DNA of 10,759 bases from JBEHWX01 sp048498995 (GCA_048498995.1 JBEHWX010000150.1:1-10759); one strand, 5' to 3'. Shown: positions 1 through 7,694, numbered from the stretch's first letter. Made by a program: numbers and translations. Notes: a model not told the origin generated them from the letters alone.

Positions 1-139
<139 letters not shown>

Positions 140-162
140 CCGCACCGTGACGATCGGGCGCG

Positions 163-235
163 ACGGATCGGACGCGCTCGGGCAACCGCGCTCGGGCACA
201 ACGGATCGGACGCGCTCGGGCAACCGCGCTCGGGC
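163..235. repeat. 35-bp direct repeat, two exact copies at 38-bp period
   Basis: Copies at 163-197 and 201-235 are identical over 35 bases and separated by ACA. Each copy contains the segments GATCGGACGCGCTCGGGCAA and CCGCGCTCGGGC, so CGCGCTCGGGC recurs four times in 73 bp. A degenerate fragment with similar words lies just before, at 150-162. The block sits immediately downstream of the stop codon of the minus-strand permease gene (243). No coding role is apparent. Confidence 0.93.
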
Positions 236-242
236 CACGCGG

Positions 243-824
243 TTACATCGGCGGCATCGGTCCGGTTGGGGAGATACGGGCGTCGTTGGAACGTGCGGGC
301 GTGTCGGGCGGTGTCGGAGCAAGAGGGTCGGCCGAGCCGGTCCAGCCATCGGGGATCGGAACGGGGATGGCGGCGGCGCCGTTCTGCGCCGATCCCTGTA
401 TCGATCCCGGCGGCGGCTGTGGCGCCGGGAGAGGGTCGGTGGGGGATGGAATTCCCCCTTTCCTCCGGATCTCCCGATCGTGCAGCTTCTTGAACTCCTC
501 CTGCAGGCGATCCAGATCCTCGTCGGTCATATCCTCCAGATTCAGGAGGCTGTTGCGTGCCTCGGTCTGCACCCGGATGATTTCGTCGAGCTTGATATGG
601 ATCGCGCGCGTGTCCCGATTCTGCGAGTTCTGAATCAGGAATACCATCAGAAAGGTGACGATGGTGGTGCCGGTGTTGATCGCCAGCTGCCACGTATCCG
701 AATACCGGAACAGTGGCCCGGAGGCGGCCCAGACCACGATCGTCGCCCCGGCGGCCAGAAAGGCCCAGGAGCTCCCCAGCAACTGCGAGGAGCGTTGCGA
801 AAACCGTCTGAAAAATTCGTTCAT
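243..824 (-). CDS. Low-affinity iron permease family membrane protein with proline-rich C-terminal tail
   Basis: Belongs to the low-affinity iron permease family (Pfam PF04120), small inner-membrane proteins named after fungal Fet4; the function of most bacterial members is not established. With the start at 824 the protein has 193 residues. Residues 1-20 (MNEFFRRFSQ...) are an amphipathic basic lead. Membrane segments lie at about 18-39 (AFLAAGATIVVWAASGPLF) and 46-65, the second joined to the family signature INTGTTIVTFLMVFLIQNSQ and the conserved NRDTRAIHIKLDE that follows. Residues 80-121 are an acidic/basic amphipathic helix, probably cytoplasmic. Residues 124-193 are rich in Pro, Gly and Ala and are extra compared with the usual family length of roughly 130-150. 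In-frame starts also exist at TTG 860 and ATG 836. I chose ATG 824 because family members typically begin MNEFFxRFS and AAGGAG lies 12 nt upstream; ATG 836 directly abuts that site. The gene stands alone; TAA stop at 243-245. Confidence 0.88.
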   Translation of the reverse strand: MNEFFRRFSQRSSQLLGSSWAFLAAGATIVVWAASGPLFRYSDTWQLAINTGTTIVTFLMVFLIQNSQNRDTRAIHIKLDEIIRVQTEARNSLLNLEDMTDEDLDRLQEEFKKLHDREIRRKGGIPSPTDPLPAPQPPPGSIQGSAQNGAAAIPVPIPDGWTGSADPLAPTPPDTPARSNDARISPTGPMPPM

Positions 825-836
825 GACTTCATGCAT

Positions 837-842
837 CTCCTT
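837..842 (-). promoter_or_regulatory. Candidate Shine-Dalgarno site of the iron permease gene
   Basis: On the minus strand AAGGAG occurs here, 12 nt before ATG 824 and with no gap before ATG 836. The spacing to 824 is long but usable, whereas 836 would be sterically impossible. This is the main sequence argument against the ATG at 836. A start at TTG 860 would place the site inside the gene. Confidence 0.5.
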
Positions 843-1036
843 CGGAATCGGGTAACGCAAGAGTCATGCCTGTAAGGGAGCGGCCGGCGCGCGCATCTCA
901 TAGTGGAACACCGGCCCGGCCGTGATCTCCGGGGCGCTTCCGGAAGGGAGGGGAAAGGAGGGAAGAACGGGGGAAATCACGCGGAATTCGGGGGAATCAT
1001 TCCCCGTGCCGGACGTCCCGGGGGCGGCCGGTTACC

Positions 1037-1065
1037 TTGTTATTCCGTCGTTGCTTCCGTAAACT
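1037..1065 (+). promoter_or_regulatory. Candidate sigma70-like promoter for the first PPIase gene
   Basis: TTGTTA (1037-1042) and TAAACT (1060-1065) are separated by exactly 17 bp. Each matches four of six positions of the sigma70 consensus. Transcription would begin near 1072 and give a leader of about 105 nt containing the 1129-1145 hairpin. The match is imperfect and chance occurrence is possible. Confidence 0.3.
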
Positions 1066-1177
1066 TGCGCTTCTCCGGAACAGCCTGGTTGACCGGCCCC
1101 TTAACCCTTTTCATCGTTGACGATCTCTGGTCCCGAGCGGGGACCGTTGACTCTTCTCAACCACAGTGCAGGTACGT

Positions 1178-3295
1178 ATGATTCAACGTTCAGTTTGTCG
1201 CGGCCTCATGCTTGGTCTCGCGATCCTCGGCACGGTCGCCGCCCATGGCGACCTCACGGCGCAGACCAAGCGGGGAAAAGGCACCTCCTCTTCCGCGACA
1301 CAGAGCGGCGCGTCGAAAAACGTGAAGGACGCGGTGGTCCTCGAGGTGGGCCGCGAGCAGTATACCGTTCAGCAGATCGCCGACGCGTTCAAGAAGAACG
1401 CCAATCGCGGCGGCAAATCGTTCTACGAGCTCTCCCTCGATTCGGCGCAGCAGTTCCTGAGCCTGTATGCCAATTACCGTCTGAAGGTCCAGGCCGCGCT
1501 GGAGGCGGGGCTGGACAAGAAGCCGGAGATCGCCGAGGAGCTCCGCTCCAACCGGCTGCAGCTGGCCATTCCTCCCGCTCCGGCCAGCGGCTACCTGATC
1601 GAGCGGAAGGTGGTCGACCCGGCCGTCGAGAGCATCTTCAAGCGTCGGGACGATGAGGTGAAGATCGGCGTGATCTTCAGCTCGATGCGCCCGAACGATC
1701 CGGCCGATACCCTGCGCGCCTATCTCCGCTCGATCGCCATGATGGAGGCGCTCCGCCACGGCGGCGACTTCCGGATGATGGCGGCCGATTCGAGCAACGA
1801 CCAGACCTCCCGCGCCAACGGCGGCGTCGCCGGCTGGATCACCGCCGGAACCCTCTTCCGTCCCCTGGAGAACGCGGCCTACGCCACCAAGCCGGGGGAG
1901 ATCTACCCGGAGGTGATCCGTGTCCCCTCCGGATACGTGATCCTCAAGACCCTCGACCGCTCCCCCCGCTACAAGGTCCGCGCGGCGCACATCCTGATCG
2001 GCACCACGAGCGATACCGCCGCCAACCTTCAGGCCTACATGAAGGCGACCAACGCCCTGCAGCGGATCCGCAACGGCGAGGACTTCGCCAAGGTGGCCCG
2101 CGAGGTCTCCGAGGACAAGGTGAGCGCCGAGAACGGCGGCGACTTCCTCAACTACTACACCCGCTCGCTCGGCTTCGAGTCCCGCCCGGGCAAGCTGGTC
2201 CCGGAGTTCGAGGACGCCCTGTTCGCGCTGAAGGATGGCGAGGTCTCCGACGTGGTCAAGACGCAGTTCGGCTACCATATCATCAAGCGGCTCGACAGCC
2301 GGCGCCCGACCTTCGACGAGGAGAAGGAGACGCTCCGCCAGATGTACAAGCAGTACTTCCTGGCCGACGACCGCGCCGCCTACGTGAAGAACGTGCTGGA
2401 GAAGCAGGGCTTCCAGACCGACGAGGCCACGCTCGACCGGCTGTTCACCTCGGTGGACCGGAACGCCACCTCGGCCGACTCCGCCTGGGCCGCCCGCGTC
2501 CCGGCCGATCTCCGCTCGCAGACCCTCTTCCGCTTCCACGGCGTCAACTACACCGTCGGCGCCTGGATCGATTCGGTCAACTCGCGCCACGACATGCGCG
2601 CCCTGCCGCTGACCACCGAGAGCATCCGGAACTCGTTCACCTCGCTGCTGGAGACCGACGCGCTCTCCAGCGAGGCGCAGAACCTCGAGAAGGAGTATCC
2701 GGAGTTCGCCTCGCTGATGCAGGAGTTCCGCGACGGCATCCTGATCTTCAAGCTCGAGTCCGAGAAGGTCTACGACAAGCTCAAGTACGACGAGGAGCGT
2801 GGGAAGAAGTACTTCGAGGCGCACCGCGCCAAGTACATGACCGAGCCGAAGATCGGCCTCTCCGAGATCTTCGTCTACAAGGAGGATGAGGCCAAGGACA
2901 TGTACAACCGGATCCGCTCCGGCGCCGCGCAGTTCGACACGGTGGCCACCCAGAGCACCCAGCGCCAGGGCTATCGCGACCGCGCCGGACGCTGGGAGCC
3001 GGCCACGGCCAAGAACGCCGACCTGGTCAAGCAGGTCCTGACCAAGATGCCGAACCCGAAGCCGGGTGATCTGATCTCCCCGTTCCCCTACCAGGGGGGC
3101 TGGAGCGTCGTCCGCATCAACAGCGTCGAGGCGCCGCGGATGATGACCTACGAGGAGGCCAAGAGCGAGGTGACCGGAGATTATATCGACGACCTCCAGA
3201 AGGATCTCTCCAACGAGTGGATCGACACGCTCCGGCTGAAGTACCGGGTGAAGGTCAACGATCAGACGCTCAACAAGGCACTGGCCTCGAAGTAA
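1178..3295 (+). CDS. Secreted peptidylprolyl isomerase with three parvulin-like domains (PpiC/SurA/PpiD type)
   Basis: Predicted periplasmic foldase/chaperone that would isomerise prolyl peptide bonds in exported proteins. The product is 705 residues. A signal peptide (1-29: MIQRSVCRG, hydrophobic MLGLAILGTVAA, cleavage near AQ|T) is followed by a Ser/Lys-rich linker, a SurA_N/PpiD-like helical region (about 52-160), a parvulin-like domain (163-258), a second parvulin domain (266-372), a long helical segment with DUF-like spacing (380-550), and a third parvulin-like domain (557-650). Only the middle domain keeps both hallmark histidines, H271 in AHILIG and H367 in FGYHIIK. The first reads VKIGVIF/SGYVILK and the third GLSEIFV/GWSVVRI, so these are probably substrate-binding rather than catalytic. 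The start is ATG 1178 because it begins a clean signal peptide; GTG 1166, in frame four codons upstream, adds nothing and no strong SD precedes either. A terminator follows the gene, so it is probably transcribed alone. At about 700 residues it is longer than SurA and close to PpiD size, but it lacks PpiD's uncleaved membrane anchor pattern. Confidence 0.9.
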   Translation: MIQRSVCRGLMLGLAILGTVAAHGDLTAQTKRGKGTSSSATQSGASKNVKDAVVLEVGREQYTVQQIADAFKKNANRGGKSFYELSLDSAQQFLSLYANYRLKVQAALEAGLDKKPEIAEELRSNRLQLAIPPAPASGYLIERKVVDPAVESIFKRRDDEVKIGVIFSSMRPNDPADTLRAYLRSIAMMEALRHGGDFRMMAADSSNDQTSRANGGVAGWITAGTLFRPLENAAYATKPGEIYPEVIRVPSGYVILKTLDRSPRYKVRAAHILIGTTSDTAANLQAYMKATNALQRIRNGEDFAKVAREVSEDKVSAENGGDFLNYYTRSLGFESRPGKLVPEFEDALFALKDGEVSDVVKTQFGYHIIKRLDSRRPTFDEEKETLRQMYKQYFLADDRAAYVKNVLEKQGFQTDEATLDRLFTSVDRNATSADSAWAARVPADLRSQTLFRFHGVNYTVGAWIDSVNSRHDMRALPLTTESIRNSFTSLLETDALSSEAQNLEKEYPEFASLMQEFRDGILIFKLESEKVYDKLKYDEERGKKYFEAHRAKYMTEPKIGLSEIFVYKEDEAKDMYNRIRSGAAQFDTVATQSTQRQGYRDRAGRWEPATAKNADLVKQVLTKMPNPKPGDLISPFPYQGGWSVVRINSVEAPRMMTYEEAKSEVTGDYIDDLQKDLSNEWIDTLRLKYRVKVNDQTLNKALASK

Positions 3296-3361
3296 CCTCG
3301 ACGCCACGTCCCGGGCCTCCGGAAGGGGGGCTCGCGCCGGAATCGGACCGCTACATGCACG

Positions 3362-3396
3362 AGGGGATGCGCCGAAACGCGCATCCCCTTATTTTT
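3362..3396 (+). terminator. Rho-independent terminator after the first PPIase gene
   Basis: An 11-bp perfect stem, AGGGGATGCGC (3362-3372) and GCGCATCCCCT (3379-3389), encloses the 6-nt loop CGAAAC and runs directly into TTATTTTT (3389-3396). This is a canonical intrinsic terminator 66 bp downstream of the stop codon at 3295. It separates the first PPIase gene from the SurA-protease unit and implies a second promoter after 3396. Confidence 0.93.
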
Positions 3397-3414
3397 GCCC
3401 GCTGCACGAAACCG

Positions 3415-3444
3415 TTGGCGTGGTACGTTTACCTACGGTAGCTT
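3415..3444 (+). promoter_or_regulatory. Weak candidate promoter for the SurA-M16 operon
   Basis: TTGGCG (3415-3420) and TAGCTT (3439-3444) lie 18 bp apart, just after the terminator and about 120 nt before the SurA start codon. The -10 match is poor (three of six). The argument is mainly positional: a promoter is expected between the terminator and ATG 3565, and nothing stronger is visible. Confidence 0.2.
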
Positions 3445-3564
3445 GCGGATTCTCCCGAGATGGATGGCTCCATCTCCGCGCCCGGAGAACTTGCGAGCCT
3501 GGGGAGCGGACGTCGACACGGCATGTCCGCCACCCCTTCCGAACCGGTCTCAACTAGCATTTCT

Positions 3565-4890
3565 ATGCGATCCCAGAGCAGATTCCTTCTTTTCCTTGCC
3601 ACGCTCGCCGCATTAGCCCTCCCGGCCATCGGCACCGCCCAGCCGGTCCCCGGCACCACGAACCGCCCCCTGGTCGACGGCATCGCCGCCGTCGTCGGCA
3701 ACGAAGTGATCCTCGTCAGCGACGTCCTCCAGCAGGCGCAGCTCCTGGCGCAGGGGAACAAGACCCTCAACCCGAAGGATCCGAAGGTGCTTCAGGACGT
3801 GCTCGGGGCGATCATCGACGAGAAGCTGGTGCTCACCCGCGCGCGGGAGGACAGCATCAACGTGAGCGAGGACGAGGTGACCCGCGCGGTGGATTTCCAG
3901 ATCGAGCGCCTGGTGAAGCAGGTCGGCTCCGAGCGCCGCCTGGAGGATGCCTATGGGATGTCGATGGACCGGATCCGCCGGGAGTCGCGCGATATCATCC
4001 GCCAGCAGCTGTTGTCGGAGAAGATGCGCCAGAAGAAGTTCGCCGACATGAAGGTCACCGAGCGCGACCTGAACGAGTTCTTCCAGGAGTATCGCGATTC
4101 GCTTCCGCCGGTGCCGGAGCAGCTGGAGCTGCAGCGGATCGTGCTCCGCGCCAAGCCGAGCGAGGAGGCCAAGCAGCATTCCCTGGCGCTTGCCCGCGCG
4201 ATCATCGACTCGATCAAGGCCGGCGGAGATTTCGCCGATTTCGCCCGCCGCTACTCGATCGATCCCGGTTCGGCCGCCAACGGCGGCGAGCTCGGCTACG
4301 TCAAGAGCGGCACGTTCGTCAAGCCGTACGAGGACGCGATGAAGAAGCTCGGAATCAACGAGATATCCGATCCGGTCGAGTCGCAGTTCGGCATCCATAT
4401 CATTCAGGTGCTCGACAAGCGCTCCGACGCCACCCGCTCCCGCCATATCCTGCTGCCGATCCAGCCCTCGCCGGCCGAGAAGGACACGCTCGTCTCCCGG
4501 CTGAACGCCATCCGCGCCCGCGCCGTGGCCGGGGAGGATTTCTCCCAGCTCGCGCGCCAGTACTCCGAGGAGGAGGAGACCAAGGCGATGGGAGGAACCA
4601 TCGGCAAGGCGGCCCCAGATCAGCTTCCGCCGGACCTGAAGGACGCCGTCGGCGGACTCAAGGACGGCGAGATCTCCGAGGTCCGCCGCTGGAGCGAATC
4701 GGCCACCGACAACGGCTATCAGATCATTCGCGTCGTCCGGCACATCCCGGCGCACAAGCTCGATCCGAAGGAGGATCGCGCGCAGCTCGAGCGCCTGGCC
4801 AGCTACTACAAGCAGAACCGGGAGTACGCCAACTGGATCACCGATCTCCGGAAGGAGATCTACTGGGACGTCAAATACGACTTCAAATGA
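3565..4890 (+). CDS. surA: SurA-like periplasmic chaperone, peptidylprolyl isomerase
   Basis: Predicted periplasmic chaperone that escorts unfolded outer-membrane proteins to the assembly machinery, with possible prolyl isomerase activity. The 441 residues show the SurA order: signal peptide (1-25, MRSQSRFLLFLATLAALALP...GTAQ), SurA N-domain (about 36-180, opening VDGIAAVVGNEVILVSDV, the family signature), parvulin P1 (about 190-284), parvulin P2 (about 301-395), and a C-terminal helical segment ending WITDLRKEIYWDVKYDFK. Each parvulin domain keeps only one hallmark histidine: P1 has H278 (FGIHIIQ) but Ile in the first His position (QRIVL); P2 has H304 (RHILL) but Gln in GYQIIR. Catalysis may therefore be weak, as is known for SurA, whose chaperone role does not need isomerase activity. 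An in-frame ATG at 3460 would add 35 polar residues before the signal peptide; I reject it because the signal peptide and its AT-richer codons begin at 3565. The stop overlaps the next gene's start (ATGA, 4887-4890), so the two are translationally coupled. Confidence 0.88.
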   Translation: MRSQSRFLLFLATLAALALPAIGTAQPVPGTTNRPLVDGIAAVVGNEVILVSDVLQQAQLLAQGNKTLNPKDPKVLQDVLGAIIDEKLVLTRAREDSINVSEDEVTRAVDFQIERLVKQVGSERRLEDAYGMSMDRIRRESRDIIRQQLLSEKMRQKKFADMKVTERDLNEFFQEYRDSLPPVPEQLELQRIVLRAKPSEEAKQHSLALARAIIDSIKAGGDFADFARRYSIDPGSAANGGELGYVKSGTFVKPYEDAMKKLGINEISDPVESQFGIHIIQVLDKRSDATRSRHILLPIQPSPAEKDTLVSRLNAIRARAVAGEDFSQLARQYSEEEETKAMGGTIGKAAPDQLPPDLKDAVGGLKDGEISEVRRWSESATDNGYQIIRVVRHIPAHKLDPKEDRAQLERLASYYKQNREYANWITDLRKEIYWDVKYDFK

Positions 4891-6200
4891 GCCCCGAGCG
4901 TCAGCGACAGTACCGGCATGAGATGACCGGCGGCGTGGTCACGCGCATCGCCTACGACCGCTACCATCTGGCCAACGGCCTGGAGGTGATTCTCCACGAG
5001 GATCACAAGGCCCCGATCGTCCATGTGCTGGTCTGGTATCACGTCGGCTCCAAGAACGAGCCCTCCGACCGGACCGGATTCGCCCACCTGTTCGAGCACA
5101 TGATGTTTCAGGGCTCGGAGAACGTGGGGAAGACCGAGCACTTCTCCTACGTCCAGGGAGTCGGCGGCACGCTCAACGCCACGACCGGACAGGACAGGAC
5201 CAATTACTTCCAGACGCTGCCGAGCGAGTATCTCGGACTCGGACTCTGGCTGGAATCCGACCGGATGCGCTCGCTCCGGGTCACCGAGGAGAACTTCGCC
5301 AACCAGCTCGCGGTGGTGAAGGAGGAGAAGAAGCAGAACTACGAGAACCGTCCCTACGGCCTCTGGTATCTGACCATGCTCGACATGCTCTTCGGCGGAA
5401 CCTCCTACGGATGGGGGCCGATCGGCGACATGGGACATCTGGAGGCCTCCTCGATCGAGACCGTCCGGGAGTTCCACCGCCGATACTACGTGCCGAACAA
5501 CGCCACGGTGGTTCTCAGCGGCAGCTTCGATCCGGCCGAGGCCCGAGGGCTCGTCGAGCAGCTCTTCGGCGATATACCCGCCGGGGAGAAGATCGTCCCG
5601 CCGAGCCAGATGATAGCCCCGCCGACCGCGCAGATCCGCCGGGAGATCACCGACCGGATTCCGCATGCCGCGGTGATGCTCGGCTTCCACGGCGTCAGCA
5701 TCGGACATCCGGACGCCCCGGCGCTCGGGCTCCTCTCCTCGATCCTTTCGCGCGGCCGCTCCAGCCGCCTGCAGCGCGCCCTGGTCTACGATCGCCAGCT
5801 GCTGGAGGAAGCCAGCGCCGCGGCCAACGAGATGGAGAGCGCCGGCATCTTCCTGATCCACGGCATCGTCTCCGACGGCATCTCCCCGACCGAGGCCGAG
5901 GAGGCGATCTGGGGGGAGATCGAGCGGGTGGCCGCCGAGGGGATCACCGATCGGGAGCTGATCGCCGCGCTCAACTCCGTGGAATCCTCCGTGGCCCGGC
6001 TCCTCTGGAGCGTCAGGAACGTGGCCGATCTTCTGGCCCGGAACCAGGTCCTGGCCGGCGATGCCTCACGCGTCAACCGGCTGATCGACGACTATCGCGC
6101 CGTCACCCCGGAGATGATCCGGGACGCGGCCGGAGCCTATCTCCGACGGGATCGCGCGGCCGTGCTCCACTATCTGCCGTTGTCGCCGTCGAACGGGTAA
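4887..6200 (+). CDS. M16-family zinc metallopeptidase, catalytic, no signal peptide
   Basis: A 437-residue M16B-type (pitrilysin/insulinase superfamily) peptidase. The inverted zinc motif HLFEH is at 67-71 (zinc ligands H67 and H71, general base E70), and the third ligand E146 lies in VVKEEKKQN, 75 residues after H71 as usual for the family. Further family features are GLEVILHEDHKAPIVHV near the N-terminus, RYYVPNNATVVLSGSFDP (199-216) at the end of the first domain, and the second-domain segment RGRSSRLQRALVYDRQ (289-303). The length fits a single M16B subunit with two repeats of the fold. It starts by the 4-bp ATGA overlap with surA, indicating coupled expression. No signal peptide is visible (MSPERQRQYRHEMTGG), unlike the flanking gene products, so it may be cytoplasmic unless it is exported by another route. 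An in-frame ATG at 4923 gives the same conclusion. Substrates cannot be told from sequence; short peptides or signal-peptide remnants are typical guesses for the family. Confidence 0.92.
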   Translation: MSPERQRQYRHEMTGGVVTRIAYDRYHLANGLEVILHEDHKAPIVHVLVWYHVGSKNEPSDRTGFAHLFEHMMFQGSENVGKTEHFSYVQGVGGTLNATTGQDRTNYFQTLPSEYLGLGLWLESDRMRSLRVTEENFANQLAVVKEEKKQNYENRPYGLWYLTMLDMLFGGTSYGWGPIGDMGHLEASSIETVREFHRRYYVPNNATVVLSGSFDPAEARGLVEQLFGDIPAGEKIVPPSQMIAPPTAQIRREITDRIPHAAVMLGFHGVSIGHPDAPALGLLSSILSRGRSSRLQRALVYDRQLLEEASAAANEMESAGIFLIHGIVSDGISPTEAEEAIWGEIERVAAEGITDRELIAALNSVESSVARLLWSVRNVADLLARNQVLAGDASRVNRLIDDYRAVTPEMIRDAAGAYLRRDRAAVLHYLPLSPSNG

Positions 6201-6249
6201 CATCTCCCGCGCGCCGGCACCGTTGTCACAGCACTTCGACACTCATGAT

Positions 6250-7605
6250 ATGCGCGCACTGGCGCTTTCTCTTTTCTGTATGGCCCTGCTGACGATTCCC
6301 GGCTCCGATGCCGTCCGCGCCGAGGTGGCGCCCGATCCGGCCGGAGCCGCGACCGGCTCCTACGCCGAAATGACCCTCGGCAACGGGCTCCGCGTGATCT
6401 TCCATGAGGATCACTCCACCCCCATGGTCACGATCAACGTTCTCTATCACGTCGGCTCCAAGAACGAGCAGACCGGACGCACCGGGTTCGCCCACCTGTT
6501 CGAGCACCTGATGTTCGACGGGTCGCGCAACGTGGAGCGCGGAGGCTACGATCGCTACTGCACCTCGGTCGGCGGCGACAACAACGCCTTCACCACGAGC
6601 GACATCACCGACTACTACATCTCCCTGCCGAGCGATCAGCTCCCGCTCGGGCTCTGGCTGGAGTCCGACCGGATGGCCGAGTTCGCCATCAAGGATATCT
6701 CGCTCGAGACGCAGAAGAAGGTGGTGATGGAGGAGAAGCGCCAGAACACCGACGACGTCCCCTACGGCAACGCCGTGATCGTGATGCGGGAGCTCTCCTA
6801 CGAGCCGCGCCATCCCTATTCCTGGGAGACGATCGGCTCGATGGCCGATATCGAGGCGGCGAAGATGGAGGATGTCCGCTCCTTCTATCAGCGCTTCTAC
6901 GTTCCCTCGAACGCCACGCTCGTGATCGCCGGCGACTTCGATCCGGCCGAGGCCACCCGCCTGGTGAAGGGATACTTCGAGTCGATCCCGCAGGGGAGCC
7001 CGATCCAGCGCCCGAGCGACGACCCGGCCACGCACAGGACCGGTCAGAGCCGCCGCCTGGTCGATACGATCGTCCCGTTCAACGCGGTCTTCCTCGGCTA
7101 CCACGTTCCCTCGATCCATGAGAACGATATCCACGCGGTGGAGCTGCTGACGGCGATTCTGGCCGAGGGCGAGAGCTCCCGCTTCTACCGGTCGCTCGAG
7201 TACAAGTCGGAGATCGCCTCGGAGACCGAGTGCTTCATCGACGACGGCGAGCTCGGCTCGATGCTCTACGCCTACGCGGTGGCGCAGAACAACAAGGTGA
7301 CGCCGGAGCAGCTGAAGAAGGCGCTCCTGGACGAGATCGAGAAGATCGCGCGCGACGGCGTGGACGCGCGGGAGCTGGAGAAGGCCAAGAACCGGAAGCT
7401 GACGCGGATCGCGCACACGCTCCAGTCGGTCTCCAGCCGGGCCGAGCGCCTGGCCTACTTCAAGGCGCTCTTCGACAGCCCGAGTCTCGCCTTCCGCGAG
7501 GCGGAGCTCTTCGAGAATATCACGCCCGCCGATATCCAGCGCGTGGCCCGCACCTATCTGACGTCGGTTCAGCCGAACATCGTCGAATACGTGGTGCCGA
7601 AATGA
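6250..7605 (+). CDS. Secreted M16-family zinc metallopeptidase, catalytic
   Basis: A 451-residue M16 peptidase, predicted periplasmic. Residues 1-24 (MRALALSLFCMALLTIPGSDAVRA) form a signal peptide with an Ala-rich cleavage site. The zinc motif HLFEH is at 82-86 (ligands H82 and H86, base E85), with the third ligand E161 in VVMEEKRQN at the expected spacing. FYVPSNATLVIAGDFDP (212-232) closes the first domain; AEGESSRFYRSLEYKSE (305-321) is the substrate-side Arg/Tyr-type segment of the second domain. It is a close paralogue of the preceding gene: both have GFAHLFEH, YHVGSKNE and LWLESDRM, and two runs of 21 and 24 identical nucleotides. The gap to the preceding gene is 49 bp with no terminator, so it belongs to the same operon. 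A TTG nine codons upstream (6223) is open, but the hydrophobic signal begins at ATG 6250; no clear SD precedes it. Expected role: degradation of exported or damaged peptides together with the next gene product. Confidence 0.92.
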   Translation: MRALALSLFCMALLTIPGSDAVRAEVAPDPAGAATGSYAEMTLGNGLRVIFHEDHSTPMVTINVLYHVGSKNEQTGRTGFAHLFEHLMFDGSRNVERGGYDRYCTSVGGDNNAFTTSDITDYYISLPSDQLPLGLWLESDRMAEFAIKDISLETQKKVVMEEKRQNTDDVPYGNAVIVMRELSYEPRHPYSWETIGSMADIEAAKMEDVRSFYQRFYVPSNATLVIAGDFDPAEATRLVKGYFESIPQGSPIQRPSDDPATHRTGQSRRLVDTIVPFNAVFLGYHVPSIHENDIHAVELLTAILAEGESSRFYRSLEYKSEIASETECFIDDGELGSMLYAYAVAQNNKVTPEQLKKALLDEIEKIARDGVDARELEKAKNRKLTRIAHTLQSVSSRAERLAYFKALFDSPSLAFREAELFENITPADIQRVARTYLTSVQPNIVEYVVPK

Positions 7606-7646
7606 GAGGGATCACCATGATGAGCTCCCGCGATGGCTCCCACGGC

Positions 7647-7694
7647 GGAAGCCGTTGCGGAAACCACGGCGGAAGCCGTTGCGGAAACCGCGGC
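7647..7694. repeat. 24-bp tandem duplication
   Basis: Two adjacent 24-bp units, beginning GGAAGCCGTTGCGGAAACC, occupy 7647-7670 and 7671-7694 and differ at one base (A7666 versus G7690). The tail of a further partial unit (CCACGGC) precedes them. If translated from the upstream start of the third M16 gene they would encode a repeated GSRCGN(H/R)G octapeptide. If that gene starts at 7752 the repeat is intergenic. Confidence 0.93.

Larger units (their letters stand above)
825..1177. other. Divergent intergenic region between permease and first PPIase gene
   Basis: About 350 bp without a convincing gene; short open frames here have no SD, no recognisable protein pattern and poor codon structure. 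It must hold the promoters of the two divergent genes. Visible elements are a purine-rich stretch (948-976), a short inverted repeat GGGGAAT/ATTCCCC at 991-1005, a 6-bp hairpin GGTCCC/GGGACC at 1129-1145, and three TTGAC words at 1089, 1117 and 1147. I found no clear minus-strand promoter for the permease. Confidence 0.6.

Noticed and set aside
903..1181. 92-codon plus-strand frame before the first PPIase gene
   Set aside because: Gly/Arg-rich with no SD at its start, it crosses the likely promoter and overlaps the real start codon.
1190..3307. 705-codon open frame on the minus strand lying almost exactly opposite the first PPIase gene
   Set aside because: It is the mirror of a GC-rich gene with strong third-position bias. 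It consists mainly of Leu/Val/Gly/Asp/Arg without domain signatures, while the plus strand carries clear parvulin domains and a signal peptide. Similar long antisense frames lie opposite the SurA and M16 genes for the same reason.
3460..3564. 35-codon N-terminal extension of the SurA-like gene
   Set aside because: The extension is polar, has no SD, and would bury the signal peptide; the hydrophobic leader begins at ATG 3565.
5411..6292. 293-codon plus-strand frame overlapping the first M16 gene
   Set aside because: Arg/Pro/Gly-rich shadow with no SD or motif; the M16 frame is continuous across it with family signatures.
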